A stretch of 64,000 nt of DNA from Euglena gracilis (Eukaryota; Euglenida; Euglenophyceae; Euglenales): the NCBI GenBank assembly GCA_039621445.1, contig CP154956.1, forward strand, positions 53,153,540-53,217,539, given 5' to 3'. A program made the position numbers and the translations under genes. The notes beneath the pieces were generated by a model. It did not search any database. It saw only the letters and a list, made by a program, of their open reading frames with translations, and had not been told where the DNA came from. Shown here piece after piece: positions 10,151 through 21,300 of this stretch (position 1 is the stretch's first letter; the number at the start of each line of letters is the position of its first letter).

Positions 10151-11243
10151 ATGGCAACGTACGCAGATAGATTGACGTCTGAGGATGAAACAGTTTTCAA
10201 CAATTCGTGGAGCGAGCTATTCTTCAACGAGGGCAAGGTGGCGAAACTATTAGCAGAATCGTCCCCGGAATCCCTCGTCGCCGTCATCGCTGCCGGGCAA
10301 AACTGGCGGGGAGGCGGATGGCACACGACGAAGTGCGCAAAGAAGGTCCACGAGTTGACCCAGGTGGCGATGGTCTCCAGCCAAGTCGGAGACTACAGGA
10401 GTTCTTTCTTGTACTCGGTGGCGTTAGCAGGAAGCGTGGAGGTACCCCTGATAGATTTGGGGAAAACAGCGGCGGACGTGGCGTTCAAGCTGGCTGATCG
10501 CTGGCTGGAGAAGAGTTCGAAGAAAGACAAGGGGATGACGCAGAAAGAGGAGCGGTCCGCGATGGAGGAAGACGGAGGACAACGACAACGACGACGCGGA
10601 AGAACGGCTCCCCTTGCAGGAGGAACTGGCGCCACTGGCGCCAGAGCTGGCAGCGTGCCTTCGGCACGTCGAAAAGGGAGTGAGACTCCCCTGGAAGATG
10701 GTCCTTGGAGATCTGCCCAGGTACCAGGGGTTAAAAATGCGAGCAGAGGATAATAACCACAACCAGGATGGCAAAGGGGCCTGGGACAAGCAATTGAAGG
10801 CATGGCAACAAAAGATGTCACACCTGGAAAGAATGGTGGCCTGCCTGTATGGCAGTGTGGAGACAGACTATCAAATATTGGCTCAACAATTGTTTTTTGC
10901 TGTGGCAGAGCTGGAGCAGACGCTGCTGAGGGAGAGGAAGAAGTGCAGCATTCCAGGGGCCATCCCAAGTACAAACAACGGGCTGTTCTCCAAAGAAGAT
11001 TTGGCTGTTGACAAAGCCCAATGGGCTCTGAATCAAGCAGGCTTGGCAACAGCTTTCTCCAGACATTCTATGTCTCATTTTCCCATTCCCACAGGAAACA
11101 AAGGATTTAAGTTCAAGTTTGGCAAAGGCAAAGGCTATGGCAGCCAATTCAAGTCTGGTGTAGGAAGGGGCTATGGCAGCCTGTGGAAGAGCCCAGGATG
11201 GCAGAAGGGGTATGGATCCCCTACTGAATGTTCCACCTCCTGA
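10151..11243 (+). pseudogene. gag of T2a, frameshifted by an 11-bp deletion
   Basis: The reading frame opens at ATG 10,151 (MATYADRLTSEDETVF) and runs to about 10,575. There an 11-nt deletion relative to T2b removes part of an acidic tract and shifts the frame. Translation of the same protein resumes at about 10,614 in another frame (QEELAPLAPEL) and ends at 11,243 in a Gly/Lys/Tyr-rich tail (KGKGYGSQFK, WQKGYGSP). T2b has the upstream part intact but loses this tail. No known gag domain is visible; assignment is by position and the basic Gly-rich tail. Confidence 0.65.
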
Positions 11244-11274
11244 CTGAGTTCCCCAGGAAAGGCAAGGGCAAAGC

Positions 11275-13065
11275 ATGAAGCATCAAAGACCCCAAGAAGG
11301 GGTGAAGCCATCAAGGCCAGACCATCAAGGGAGTGGGGGAGAGACCCCCCAGCTGAGCTCCATGGAGGAGGTAATCCCCCTGCTGACCCCTGCTCTGAGG
11401 CCATCCCCAGTCTGGCAAGGGCTCAGGGAGACAGTGACCTGGCCCACAACAAACTCCCTACCAGAGGAATGGGAGAAAGGAATCATTCAGGGCCTGGATT
11501 TCAAAGAAAGGGAATGGCTGGGGGTGCCCTTGTTTCAGAGACTAAGGAAATGTCTGCCATGGTGGCAGGAGAATGCAAATCAGTGGGTAGTAGCACTAAT
11601 TCAAACAGGTGTGCAGCCAGACCAACCCCTACCCAGGTGTCTGTCAACAAGACAGCAGCAAAAGTCAGAACAGGAAATCAGCCTGGCCTCAAAAATCCTA
11701 AGGGAGTACCAAGAAAGTGGGGCAACCAAAAAGTTGCAAAATGCCCAAGACACTGCCCACCTAGTGCCATGGTTTGTGTTGTCCAAACCAGAAGGGGAGG
11801 GGGTCAAGCATCGACTTATCACAGATTGTCGAGACCTAAATCAATTTTGCTGTCCAGAAAAGTTCACTTTGGAAAATATGTCCACAATTTTCCCCACTCT
11901 GAAAAAAGGGGATTGGGCAGTCAAACTAGACTTGAAAGATGCATACTTTCATCTGGGGCTGGAAAAAGATTTCAAAAGGTTTGTCAGAATTCAAGTGGGA
12001 TCAGACCTGTGGGAGTTTCAGGGGGCCTGTTTTGGCCTAAGCACCCTCCCAAAATTGTTCATGTCACTAATGAAAGTTCTGCTAAAACTGTGGAGGTCAA
12101 AGGGAATGCAGGTGTTCGTCTATTTGGACGACATCATTCTGTTTGGTTCAACAGAAAATTTGGTGAAAAAACATTTGCTGCAAATGACGGACACATTGGG
12201 GGAGGCTGGGTTCAAGGTCAGCCAGAAAAAGTCTGTGTTTACTCCCACACAAAGGCTACAACATTTGGGGTTCATCATAGACTTGAAAAAAGGTCATCTG
12301 GAGGTGCCCCCACACAAATTAAAGACTATCAGAAAGGAGCTGGGCAAGGTGGTGATGGCCCAAAAACTGAGTTGCAGAAAGATAGCCAGCATTCTGGGAC
12401 AAATCAGAAGTTACCTCCCTGCTCTGCCATTTTTAAGACTGGTAACCCAGGAGCTTTTAAAGTTCAGCCAGATGCACCAAGAAAAGGGCTGGGATTTTTG
12501 CATCGACATTCCAGAAAGGCTGAAAGGGGAAATCAAAGTGCTGAAGGCATACTTGCAGCCAGGCCTGGGCAGGCCTTTCCTACAACAGGCAAAAATGGTG
12601 CTCCATTCAGACTCCTCCACATGGGCATGGGGGGGAGTGGACTCATCCCAAAATCAAATCATCCAAGAATTTTGGAGGAAGAAAAATTGTTTACATATAA
12701 ATGTGAAAGAGCTGATGGCAGCAGTTCAGACAGTAAAAGCATTTGCCCAGCCTGGAGAAACAGTGCTGTTAAATGTGGACAATCAAGTAGCATTAAGTTA
12801 TCTCACCAAATGGGGGGGAATAAAACAGCACCTCATTCAGATTTTGGAACCCCTGTTTCATTGGTGTTGGGAAAACCAAGTTCAACTGCAAGTCCAGTGG
12901 GTTCCTTCAGCAGCAATGTTGGCAGATCCCCTCACAAGATGGGATCAAGACAGGGGGGATTATACCCTGTGCCCAAACCTGTTCACCAAAATTTTGAAGT
13001 TTTTCAGAAAAGACATTGCTCCAGACACAGACATGTTTGCATCTCCAGGAAATGCAAAATTTTAA
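11275..13065 (+). CDS. Reverse transcriptase / RNase H polyprotein of T2a
   Basis: A 596-codon frame beginning 32 nt after gag. The RT core lies at about residues 160-350, with KLDLKDAYFHLG (motif A region), FQGACFGLSTLPKLF (motif B region) and the active site FVYLDDIILFG. RNase H follows at about residues 440-530, with LHSDSSTWAWGG, the NVKEL glutamate and LNVDNQ. The expected Asp/Glu set is all present. The frame stops with TAA at 13,063 just after DMFASPGNAKF, where the homologous C frame continues into the methyltransferase-like segment. The catalytic residues look intact; the C-terminal truncation is shared with T2b. Confidence 0.88.
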   Translation: MKHQRPQEGVKPSRPDHQGSGGETPQLSSMEEVIPLLTPALRPSPVWQGLRETVTWPTTNSLPEEWEKGIIQGLDFKEREWLGVPLFQRLRKCLPWWQENANQWVVALIQTGVQPDQPLPRCLSTRQQQKSEQEISLASKILREYQESGATKKLQNAQDTAHLVPWFVLSKPEGEGVKHRLITDCRDLNQFCCPEKFTLENMSTIFPTLKKGDWAVKLDLKDAYFHLGLEKDFKRFVRIQVGSDLWEFQGACFGLSTLPKLFMSLMKVLLKLWRSKGMQVFVYLDDIILFGSTENLVKKHLLQMTDTLGEAGFKVSQKKSVFTPTQRLQHLGFIIDLKKGHLEVPPHKLKTIRKELGKVVMAQKLSCRKIASILGQIRSYLPALPFLRLVTQELLKFSQMHQEKGWDFCIDIPERLKGEIKVLKAYLQPGLGRPFLQQAKMVLHSDSSTWAWGGVDSSQNQIIQEFWRKKNCLHINVKELMAAVQTVKAFAQPGETVLLNVDNQVALSYLTKWGGIKQHLIQILEPLFHWCWENQVQLQVQWVPSAAMLADPLTRWDQDRGDYTLCPNLFTKILKFFRKDIAPDTDMFASPGNAKF

Positions 13066-13330
13066 AAATTTGTGGCCAGGTGGCCCACCACCAGGCTTTT
13101 CTGGTGGATCCGTTGAAACGCGCCCTGACTTCAGTCCAAGATGTTTATGCCAACCCCCCATGGAAAGTAATTTTTACCTGGCTCATCAGACTGAGACTGA
13201 ACAAACAGGTGAAATGTCTTTTGGTGACACCCATGTGGGTTTCGAGTCCATGGTGGCCCCTATTAATCAAAATGTCCAAACCAGGGACAAGCATGTTGGT
13301 TTTACCCCCCAGGGAAGGCATGTTCAGCAA
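13066..13330 (+). pseudogene. Methyltransferase-like segment of T2a, separated by stop and frameshift
   Basis: After the TAA at 13,063 the homologous sequence continues (CGQVAHHQAF), then slips by one nucleotide relative to C near 13,090-13,150. It reads DVYANPPW and LLVTPMWVSSPWWPLL in another open frame. The NPPW block resembles motif IV of N6-adenine methyltransferases, and this segment is a known component of DIRS polyproteins. T2b has the same stop and slip. Confidence 0.65.
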
Positions 13331-14302
13331 TTGTTGGTGGCAATCAATGCCAAAGCCAAAGTGGCCCCTGGCTTGCACAGTGGTATCAGGTTGCTTTTGG
13401 AACAGCAAAAAATGTCACATCAAGACATTGAAAATGTCCTGAGGAGTTTGGGACCCCTGAAGCGTTATAACAGTGCATTCAGAAAGCTGTTTGTAATTCT
13501 ACAACGGAAAGGATTGCAGCCCTTGCAAGTCTCCAGCATGGAGCTGGCCACTGCCCTTTTGGACCTACACAAACTGTCACAAGCCGATGCTCGATGTGCG
13601 TATGCCTCACTGCAGTATTTACCTGGGTTGGAGTCCATCGGATTTCATCCTTTACTGACAAAAGTGAAAAAGGAATGGAATCGTTCAGTGCAGAGGTATG
13701 CTGTTTTTTGGGACCCCCTACCCATTTTGCAAAAATTGCAGCGCAACACAAAGATTTCTGACATGTCTATCATGGAGTTGAGATGGAGAATCATTTTGTC
13801 TTTCAGACTTTTGGCTCTTCACAGGGGGGTGGACCTGGCCAGAACTCAGAGGACCATTTCAGTGGTGGCGAAAAAAATTTCATTTTGGTCAGGAGAAAGG
13901 GTTGGCCTTCACCAAAGTGGGAGCAAGTGTTGAAGATTGATTCCCTTCCATCTTTGAGTCCATATCATGTGATGAGAGAATATGTTGGCAGAACATCTTT
14001 CATCCCCCAGGGTGCCCCTCTTTTGTGGAGTTTGGATGGCAAAAAACCCTTGACATCCAACAGAATCAACTCTTTGACAAAGGAGTTGTTGCACACTTTT
14101 GGCATTACCATTTCCCACTGGAAAGCCCACAGCACAAGGGGGGCAGGTGTTTTGATGTATAAAAAGTTGGGATTGTCCAGTGAGGAGGTGTGTGAACTTG
14201 GGCAGTGGAAAAATGCCACAGCTTTTTCAGCCCATTACTTACGATTGGGGGCGGTGGATTCAGCAACGAAAAAATTTGAAAAAGGGGTCGTGCACAAAGT
14301 CT

Positions 14303-14402
14303 CACCCCAAGAGTGTGCGAAGCCCGAATGGTCGAGTACCCCCGGGAAGTCCGACCAGGGAGGAAATGACCATGAGGGCGGAGCACAAGAGGGGGGTGAG
14401 CC
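14303..14402 (+). repeat. Internal complementary region of T2a
   Basis: 14,303-14,332 is the reverse complement of the element's left terminus (10,008-10,037). 14,331-14,402 is the reverse complement of the right terminus (about 14,612-14,680). The two halves meet at GTCGAGTAC, as in DIRS-1, where this region is thought to template completion of the ends. It also codes for the YR tail (PGKSDQGGNDHEGGAQ), so the minus strand of the right terminus encodes the same peptide. Confidence 0.85.
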
Positions 14403-14524
14403 CACCCAACCCACCCGGAAAAGGAAAGCATCATCCTCAGGGGGGGGGCAGAAACGCCCACACACACAGGCCGGGAAGCCCCTGCGGTTCACCTTCGCCA
14501 AGTCGGTGTCGGAGAGCACATCAG

Positions 14525-14680
14525 CGCCAACTCCGGCACCAAAGTCGCAGTAAGAAGCACCCCGCCAAAAGAACACAAACAACAAAACAGCCGGCACACA
14601 AAGCAGGATCTCACCCCCCTCTTGTGCTCCGCCCTCATGGTCATTTCCTCCCTGGTCAGACTTCCCGGGAGTACTCGAGG
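14525..14680 (+). repeat. Right inverted repeat and right terminus of T2a
   Basis: 14,525-14,605 mirrors the left inverted repeat. 14,612-14,680 folds back on the internal complementary region. The arms of about 70 bp, separated by about 210 bp, can form a hairpin. The likely element end is at the TACTCGAG near 14,676. Confidence 0.8.
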
Positions 14681-14854
14681 TGCCTTTGGCTCCCTCAGGG
14701 GCAACCGACAAGGAACAGACGAGCCGAGGACGGCTCGCAAATCACCAGTTTTCCCGAACCCGCTGGTGGCAGAGGAGCTGTGCGCAAGCCCCTTCTGTCC
14801 GCAGAAGATGGAGCCAAAGTCGTAGAGGGGGTTGCCCCCAAGGGTAAGGCGTTG
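14681..14854. other. Spacer between T2a and B
   Basis: About 175 bp between the T2 right end and the type 1-like left end of B. Nothing coding is visible. Also present at 32,428-32,601. Confidence 0.4.
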
Positions 14855-15456
14855 CCAGGTCTTTGTGCTTCGCCCTCGGTGTCCCTTCCTGGCTGACACC
14901 TCAGGCTCCGCACTTTGCCATTGTGAGGCCATGCCTTGCTCGCCGGCGGTTTGTTGTGATTGTTTTGGTGCGCTGGGTTAGGAGGTCCCGCTTAGTGCCT
15001 TTTTTCGCCGGAGTTGGCTGATTCTTAACTTGCCCTTCCACACCCAGAAGAAAGGAACAGAGTTCACGAACGAGGAAGAACTGAGAAAAGAAGTCAATAT
15101 AAATTCAATATCCAGAAGAACACGAACCAGACGAAAATCAATTGAGAATAAAATTGTCAAATTTGAATTTCGACTTCGATGAGCAATGCAGTGGAGAAGA
15201 AATTGGAATTATATGGCCACGGACGTCCTGGAGGAGAGGCAGCAGCTGGAGACCTTGGAGATGCGGTCAACACGTGGCATACTGTGGCCGTTCTTCCCAC
15301 CCAGCCCCCCACCCCAGAAATTTCACAGCCAAAAAACCCCCCCAGTGACGGCCACGGTCCTTGGACCACTGTGGCCAGGAGGCCCAGAAGACAGAAGCCA
15401 GCCCCAGCCCTTGGTGGGCAAAGACTGGGCCATGGGGGCCCAAAATGCTTCACAAT

Positions 15457-16411
15457 CACAGCCCATCTGCTTCCTTGGTTTCTCATTTCAAAAGAGGAAA
15501 CCTCAGGGGAAACAAAATGGAGGTCTATTTCAGATTGCAGGGAAATAAATGCATTCTTCCAGGAAAAAAAGTTCACCCTGGATCACATACAGGGCATCTA
15601 CCCTCTGTGCCTTCGATAAGGCTTTAAGGTGTCGTGCAGGGGAACATGAAAGTAGGCATCTTTTAAATCGATTTTTGTCCGCCAGTGACCCTTTTGGGGA
15701 AGGGTGGGGGACCAGGTCTGGGAGTATCAGGCAGCCCCCTTTGGGCTAAACATCATGCCCCAGGTTTTTCAGGGCCTAATGGGTGCATTCGAAAAAAGAT
15801 GGCATCAAAGGGGAATTCAGGTGTATGTCTGTCTAGACGACATCCTCAAAACAGCCACCAGCCCAGCCACCTTATCAAAACATCTCAGACTGGTAGTGGA
15901 GGATTTAATGGCCAGTGGGTTCAAAGTCAATCTCAAGAAAAGTCTGCTGCAGCCAAACCAATTGGTTCCCCATTTCGGGTTTCTCATCAACTTTCAGGAT
16001 GGAAAGTTGCAACTCTCCCCTCAAAAGACAAAAGGGGTCAGAAAAGAACTAGGAAAGTTCATTACAAAAAACATCATGTTAAAAAGGCAGGTGGCTGCCA
16101 TTTTAGGAAAAATCAGGGCAAATCTGCTGGCCCTGCCCTTTTTAAGGGCCTTCACCAGAATGCTCTCCATTTTTCTGGTAGAGTATTCCCAGGACCCTTG
16201 GAGGTCATCTCACTCCATATCCCGGGACATAAAAGAGGAACTAAAAAATAGAAAAGAATTAGTGGCAAATTGGTCAGGGGGACCATCTGTGCTAAAACAC
16301 ACAAAAATCTTGCACTCAGACAGCAGAACTCTGGGCTGGGGGGGGGGGTGGACCCAACATGAGGCCAGTTCATCCAGGAGTGCTGGAGGGGAAAACAATC
16401 CCTCCACATAA
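15457..16411 (+). pseudogene. Reverse transcriptase of element B
   Basis: Homology starts at 15,460 (PWFLIS-type block) and is frameshifted near 15,620. The open stretch 15,704-16,411 encodes WEYQAAPFGLNIMP, the intact active site VYVCLDDILKTA, KVNLKKSLLQPNQ and RNase H onset LHSDSRTLGWGGG. The frame then leaves the RNase H sequence near 16,365. The RT catalytic Asp pair survives, but the N-terminal palm (motif A) is in a different frame. Confidence 0.78.
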
Positions 16412-16912
16412 ATGTAAAAGAACTCGCGGCTGACACAAACACAGTCAGATCCCTGGCAAAAGCAAACGACAGAGTTTGCCTGTGTGTAGACAATCAGTTT
16501 ATCTTTTTTTACTTAAGCAAAGGGGAGGGGGAAGAAAAAACACTTCAACAAAATTTTACAGCCATTCTTCCACTGGCTGATAAGAAACAATGTCATCCTG
16601 GAGGTGAAATGGGTTCCCTCCAGCCAATGCCTAGCAGACCCCCTCAGCAGGTGGGGACAAGACAGGGGGGATTACTCCTGGACAAAAGATTATTTCAACA
16701 TCTGGTAAAAAAATTTCAGCCTTTTTTTCATCAGCCAGCAGAGAGATTTTTTTGCCTCCCCAGGAAACAATAAGCTAGCAGATTTTGTGTCCAGGTGACC
16801 TCATTGGGAGGCCAAGGCAACAGATGCCCTGTGTCCACTGGTCCATCATTCAAAAACTCCTGGCCAGGCTGCAGGTTTTTACCAAAGCAAGAGTTTTGAT
16901 TGTGGTCCCTTT
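16412..16912 (+). pseudogene. RNase H remainder and methyltransferase-like segment of B
   Basis: RNase H homology continues in other frames (NVKELAADT-type block at about 16,410; VDNQF at about 16,490). It is followed by the WVPS…LADPLSRW region at about 16,610-16,660 and a weak methyltransferase-like segment to about 16,930. No single open frame covers it. Confidence 0.55.
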
Positions 16913-17951
16913 TTGGGCTTCAGCACCATGGTGGCCCCTATTAATAAAGCTGAAGGCCCCACACAGACGATGTGTCAAGGTGAACCCTTACCCAGGAATG
17001 TTCCAGAACTGTTGGGAAGAAAAAATGCCACCCCCCAGGTGGCCCCTCCTCTGCCTGATCTGCTCAGGTCAATTTTACAGGGGAGAAAAATTCAATCTGC
17101 ATCCATTGACAATTTTATAAGGGGAAATCCCAGAGTGAAAAGATATCAGAGTGGCTTTACGCATCTCTGGAACATTCTCCAAAAGGGGGGGTCCCCCCAC
17201 CAAGCATCATCTGACGAAATTGCAGATGCTGTGGTACAATTGTTCAGAGTTTCCCCTGCACAGGCCAGAAATGCCTATTCAGGTGTATTACTTTTGCTAG
17301 GGGTTGTGGAAAAACTGAGGTTTCACCCCCTGCTGACACCATATAAAAAAGCGTGGAATAACAATGTCCAAAAAAAATATGGTGCTTTCTGGGATCCATG
17401 GCCCCTGCTGAGGCATCTGGCAGCAGTTCCGTTTTATGCACTGAGGAACAACCTGTCACAGTTACGTTTACAACTCATTATTGTGTGTCGCCTTTTAATG
17501 TTGCTCCGATCTTCAGATTTATCAGGAATGAAACGCTGTGAAAGTTTACTTGGCTCAACTCTTTATGTAAAAAATCGGAGAAAGGGTCAAAAATGACAAA
17601 ATGGGAGAGAATGGTTTCTTTGCCAGAAATCCCCCAAATCTCTCCTTTTCACCTTCTAAAGGAGTATGTGGACCTCACAAGGGACCATTGCCCCCCCAGG
17701 GGGGCCTGTGTTTTTGACCCTCCAACCCCCCTTCAGGAGCATCAAGGCAGACAACATTGCATCTTTAACAAAAAATGCCTTAGAAGAATTTGGGTTTGAT
17801 TCCCGTAATTTGGGGCCCCCACTACACCACGGTGGGCAGGAGTCAACAAGATGAAAAAATTGGGTTTGAGCTCAGAGTTGGTTTGTGAAATTGGTCAGTG
17901 GAAAAGTGTGGAAGCCTTTTGCTCACACTATCAAAGGTTGGGTGCTGGGAA
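16913..17951 (+). pseudogene. Tyrosine recombinase of element B
   Basis: The frame 16,913-17,596 encodes the N-terminal part (NPRVKRYQSGF, YGAFWDPWPLLR, MLLRSSDLSGMK with the first catalytic Arg). It ends at TGA 17,594 where C reads on through KGQKLHKWERV. The C-terminal part continues in broken frames, with the damaged HxxR and intact W/Tyr described for 1-214. The motif order is right; the enzyme is dead. Confidence 0.75.
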
Positions 17952-18359
17952 AACTTGGAGCCTTAAGATTTTTTTTTGGCGGAGCACCCCCCCCCCACCC
18001 CCAGGGGGTGCACAGTCGACCTCACTTGTGGAAGTGCGGAGCCTGAGGTGTCTCACACTCCCCCGAGGCAGACCGAGAGGGCCGAGGGCGAAGCACAAAA
18101 ACGAAGTGAGCCCACCCTACCCTCCCAGAAAAGAAAACGATCGTCGTGGGGGGGGCTCTAGGAAGGGGTCTCCCCCAAGGAATCGTCCGCGCCGGAGCGA
18201 GGAGGCAGCCAACTCCAGCAAAATCGCAGCACTAAAGGAGAAAGGCCTAACCTGCCCAAAAACATTCACATTCAAACAGCCGGCAAACAAGGCATGACCT
18301 CACTTGGTGTTTGTGCTTAGCCCTCGGTGTCCCTTCCTTTCCTCTCGGTCTGCCTCGGG

Positions 18360-21300
18360 GGAGTGCAGAGCCCGAGGTGTCCCTCGGGCTCCGCGCTTTG
18401 CCGACACCTCGGGCACCGCACTTTGCCATTGTGAGGCCATGCCTTGTTCGCCGGCGCCGGCGGTGTTGTGTGATTGTTTGTTGTGCTGGTTTAGACGTCT
18501 CACCTTAGTGCCTGTCTTCGCCGGAGTTGGCTTATTCCTAATCTTGCCCTTCGACGCGGAAGAAGACAGAAACTCTTGAAGAACGGAGTTGGAAGAGTGC
18601 AAGGCAATACAGTATCGATATGCAGCACCTGTAGATCCTGAAGAATATCAACTTCAAGAAGGTATTTCAATTTTGACATTGGGAACCAATGCAGAATGTG
18701 GAGAACAAATTTGAATTATCAAGTCGACAACCTGGACAAAGTTCAGAACAAGAAACGCCTGCTGGAGGACTTGGAGATGTGGTTTCAACGTTGAAAACCG
18801 TGGCCATCACTCCCCCCACCACACATCTCAACAGATAATTTTCAGCAGCAGACAACCACACACAGTGAAGGCCATGGACCCTGGCGGACAGTGGGCAAAA
18901 AAGCACAGACGACAACGGAAGACATTGGGTATCCGGGGTAAAGACCCATTACATTTCAAATTGGGGTACAAGAAACCTTCAAGATTGGCAGGAAAAGCCG
19001 AGAGAGCAAAATCCCCACCCCAGATAGCAAATTCCCCTAACCTATCAAGGTGGAATAAGGGACAAGGGGACCAGTAAAACATTGGGAAGCCCGGGGATGG
19101 CCCAGTCTGGAGCAGAATGACCACAGGAAGGGGCAAAAAAAGTCTGTACCAGCCATCCTTTTCAAACTAAGCCCACAACCCCATTCCAGGGGGGAAGGGG
19201 GAGGCCCAGCAGCAGGGCACCCCCAGGTTTCAATTTGGGCATGGCAAGAAGCCAGAACTTACAGCCCCGGCCATAGAGGCCAGAACAAATGGGGCTTGGG
19301 CCAAGGAAGCCAATCCGAGGGCTATGGCAGCCATACAAGGGGTGGACCTCCAGAGGCCACCCAGATGCTAAAGGGCAGCCCCACTGGGTTTGTATTTAAC
19401 AAATTCCCAGCCCCAGGAGGAACAGGGGGAAGGGGAAGGACCCCCAGAAGTATTTATTCATCAATCTTCAATTCCCCAGAGAAATCAAGAAGGAGGGACC
19501 CACAGAGTCCCCCCTATGGTATGGATACCAACACCATCATCATAAAGGAGGCCTGATAGGCAAAACAGGGGCAGTAAGCCCTATGGTATGCATTCCACAA
19601 CAAAATCCTCAAGAGAGAGAGAGAGTGAGAAGATTAGAGAGTGCATGCACACCCCCCAGGAAAATTTTCCTTTTCCAAGGGCTCTAGCCCTAGCGGCCAT
19701 AAGGGTGCAATGTCCAACGCCTCCAACCCTGCCCCCCCAAATTCATCCCATTCAAGAATTAAATTCCACGGAGGAGAAATGGGGAGCCACCCCACTTCAT
19801 CAAAGACTACAAAAAAGCCTAAAATGGTAGGAAAAAAACATGCCCCCCAGCAACATGTCAACTCATCAGGGGGGCATTCAACCCCCCTGGGTTCATCACC
19901 CAAAATTATACACCCACCCAAAACCAGAGCAGATTTGGACCTAAACATGCAAAAAAAGTCCTGCACGACTACAAAAAAGTCTGGATCCGTAAAGAGGGTG
20001 CGGGATTCGAATACCCAGCATTTAATCCCCTGGTTTCTGATTTTAAAACCAGAGGGGGGACAGACAAAATGGAGGATATTGGAGGAGACTGCAGGGTACT
20101 AAATCAACAGTTCCAAGCAAAACCTTTCACGTTGGATCACATTCCACATATTTTTCCAATGCTGGAAAAATACAACCGGGCAGCCAAAATCGACTTGAAA
20201 AATGCCTATTTTCACATCCCATCAAGCCAGGCCCTAAGGCCATTTCTAAGGCATCAGGTAGGGTGGCAAACATGGGAGTTTCAAATACGATGCTTTGGGC
20301 TAAACGTGATGCCCAAAATTTTCATGTCATTAATGAAAACATTCGAAAAGCTGTGGAGAAAAAGGGGGATCCAGGTTTTTTTTCACCTGGACAACATTTT
20401 TCTTGTGGCCCCAACACAAAACATTTACAAAATCACCTGAACACAGTGGCCAAGGGATTTAACCAGCTCAGGTTTCAAAATAAATGTCAAAACAATCCAC
20501 CCTTCAGCCCACCCAAATGGTTAATCATCTGGGATTTCAACTACACTTCCTAGAGGGAAAAATGAAGGTCCCCCCCCAGAAGATCGAAACCATAAAAAAA
20601 TGAACTGGGAAAAAATGTGAAAAAACATTTCATGTCAAAACGGTAATTGGCTGCAATGTTGGGCCAAGTAAGGTGCAATCTTATGGCCCTGCCCTTTCTA
20701 AGGGCGTTTACAGATGCCCTGGCAATTTATTTAGTTACAAACTCTGCAGCCCCCTGGGATTCAAAACATCCAATTTCCCAGGAAATCAAGGCCCGGATAA
20801 GGGAAACAAAAAATTACAGGACACCTGGGGGGGGGCAGGCCCTTCCCACAAAATGCAACAAGAGAGTTGCACCCATGCCTGGGGAGGGGGATGGACATTC
20901 GAACTGTAATAATCGTGCAAGAATTTTGGAGCGAAAACTCCATTCTAAAAATCAAATGTAGCAAGTTAAGTGCTGCGATAAGCACAGTAAAAAGTCTCAG
21001 CAAGCCAGAAGAATCCGCGTCCCTTTCAGTGGACAATCAATACTTAACAGAAGGGAGGGTCAAGAAAGACCCGTTCAACACAATGCTAAAACCGTTTTTC
21101 AACTGCTGCATGGAGAAAATTTCAATCTCCAAGTAAACTGGGTCCCCTCAAAAAAAATGCCTGGCAGACCACATAAGCAGATGGGAAACGGACAGGGGGG
21201 ACTACTCACTGGATCTCAAACTTTTTCACTGGCTAAAACAGCAATTCCAAGATTGAAAAAAATGGAAAAAGTCCTTTTTTTGCCTCCCCAAGCAACAGAA

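Larger units (their letters stand above)
13016..14553 (+). pseudogene. Tyrosine recombinase of T2a, split by one frameshift
   Basis: The N-terminal two thirds lie in the frame 13,016-13,933 (real homology from about 13,330; SLGPLKRYNSAF, LLALHRGVDLARTQ with the first catalytic Arg). The C-terminal part lies in 13,783-14,553, with HSTRGAGVLMYKKLG (HxxR), CELGQWKNA (Trp) and HYLRLGA (nucleophilic Tyr), then a long basic, low-complexity tail that runs through the internal complementary region into the right inverted repeat. The frames switch at about 13,880-13,920. All catalytic residues are encoded, but not in one frame. T2b is the same. Confidence 0.82.
10007..14676 (+). mobile_element. Type 2 DIRS element T2a
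   Basis: A different DIRS family from R1, R2, C and D. The left end 10,008-10,037 is complementary to 14,303-14,332. The left inverted repeat (about 10,037-10,127) is complementary to about 14,525-14,605. The internal region 14,331-14,402 is complementary to the right terminus 14,612-14,680. Genes are gag, RT/RNase H, a methyltransferase-like segment and YR. It carries a stop and frameshifts shared with T2b, plus an 11-bp gag deletion of its own. Confidence 0.9.
1..15456. repeat. Segmental duplication, copy 1
   Basis: This block matches 17,738-33,181 almost base for base. The offset drifts only from 17,737 to 17,734, 17,744 and 17,747 as small indels accumulate, mostly homopolymer length changes plus an 11-bp and a 22-bp event. 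It holds the end of a B-type element, remnants R1 and R2, type 2 element T2a and the leader of element B. Scattered single-base differences argue against a simple assembly repeat of the same molecule, but collapsed haplotypes cannot be excluded from sequence alone. Its left edge lies outside the window, so the true unit may be longer. Confidence 0.93.
14855..18360 (+). mobile_element. Type 1-like DIRS element B, internally deleted and divergent
   Basis: The left terminus and inverted repeat (14,855-15,025) and leader to 15,456 are nearly identical to those of C. At 15,456 the sequence jumps from the gag leader straight to RT, omitting about 1.25 kb present in C. From there on, RT, RNase H and YR belong to a clearly more divergent subfamily. 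The element is therefore a recombinant or deletion product. Its 3' end continues past 17,738 into block copy 2. Confidence 0.8.

Noticed and set aside
11469-13442. 657-codon plus-strand frame over the T2a RT gene (and 28,766-30,709 in T2b)
   Set aside because: It is RT/RNase H read in another register over most of its length. Only its last part, from about 13,070, has DIRS homology (methyltransferase-like segment), and that is annotated separately.
14235-14711. Minus-strand frame encoding PGKSDQGGNDHEGGAQ, like the plus-strand recombinase tail
   Set aside because: It is the expected mirror image of the internal complementary region and right terminus, not a second gene.
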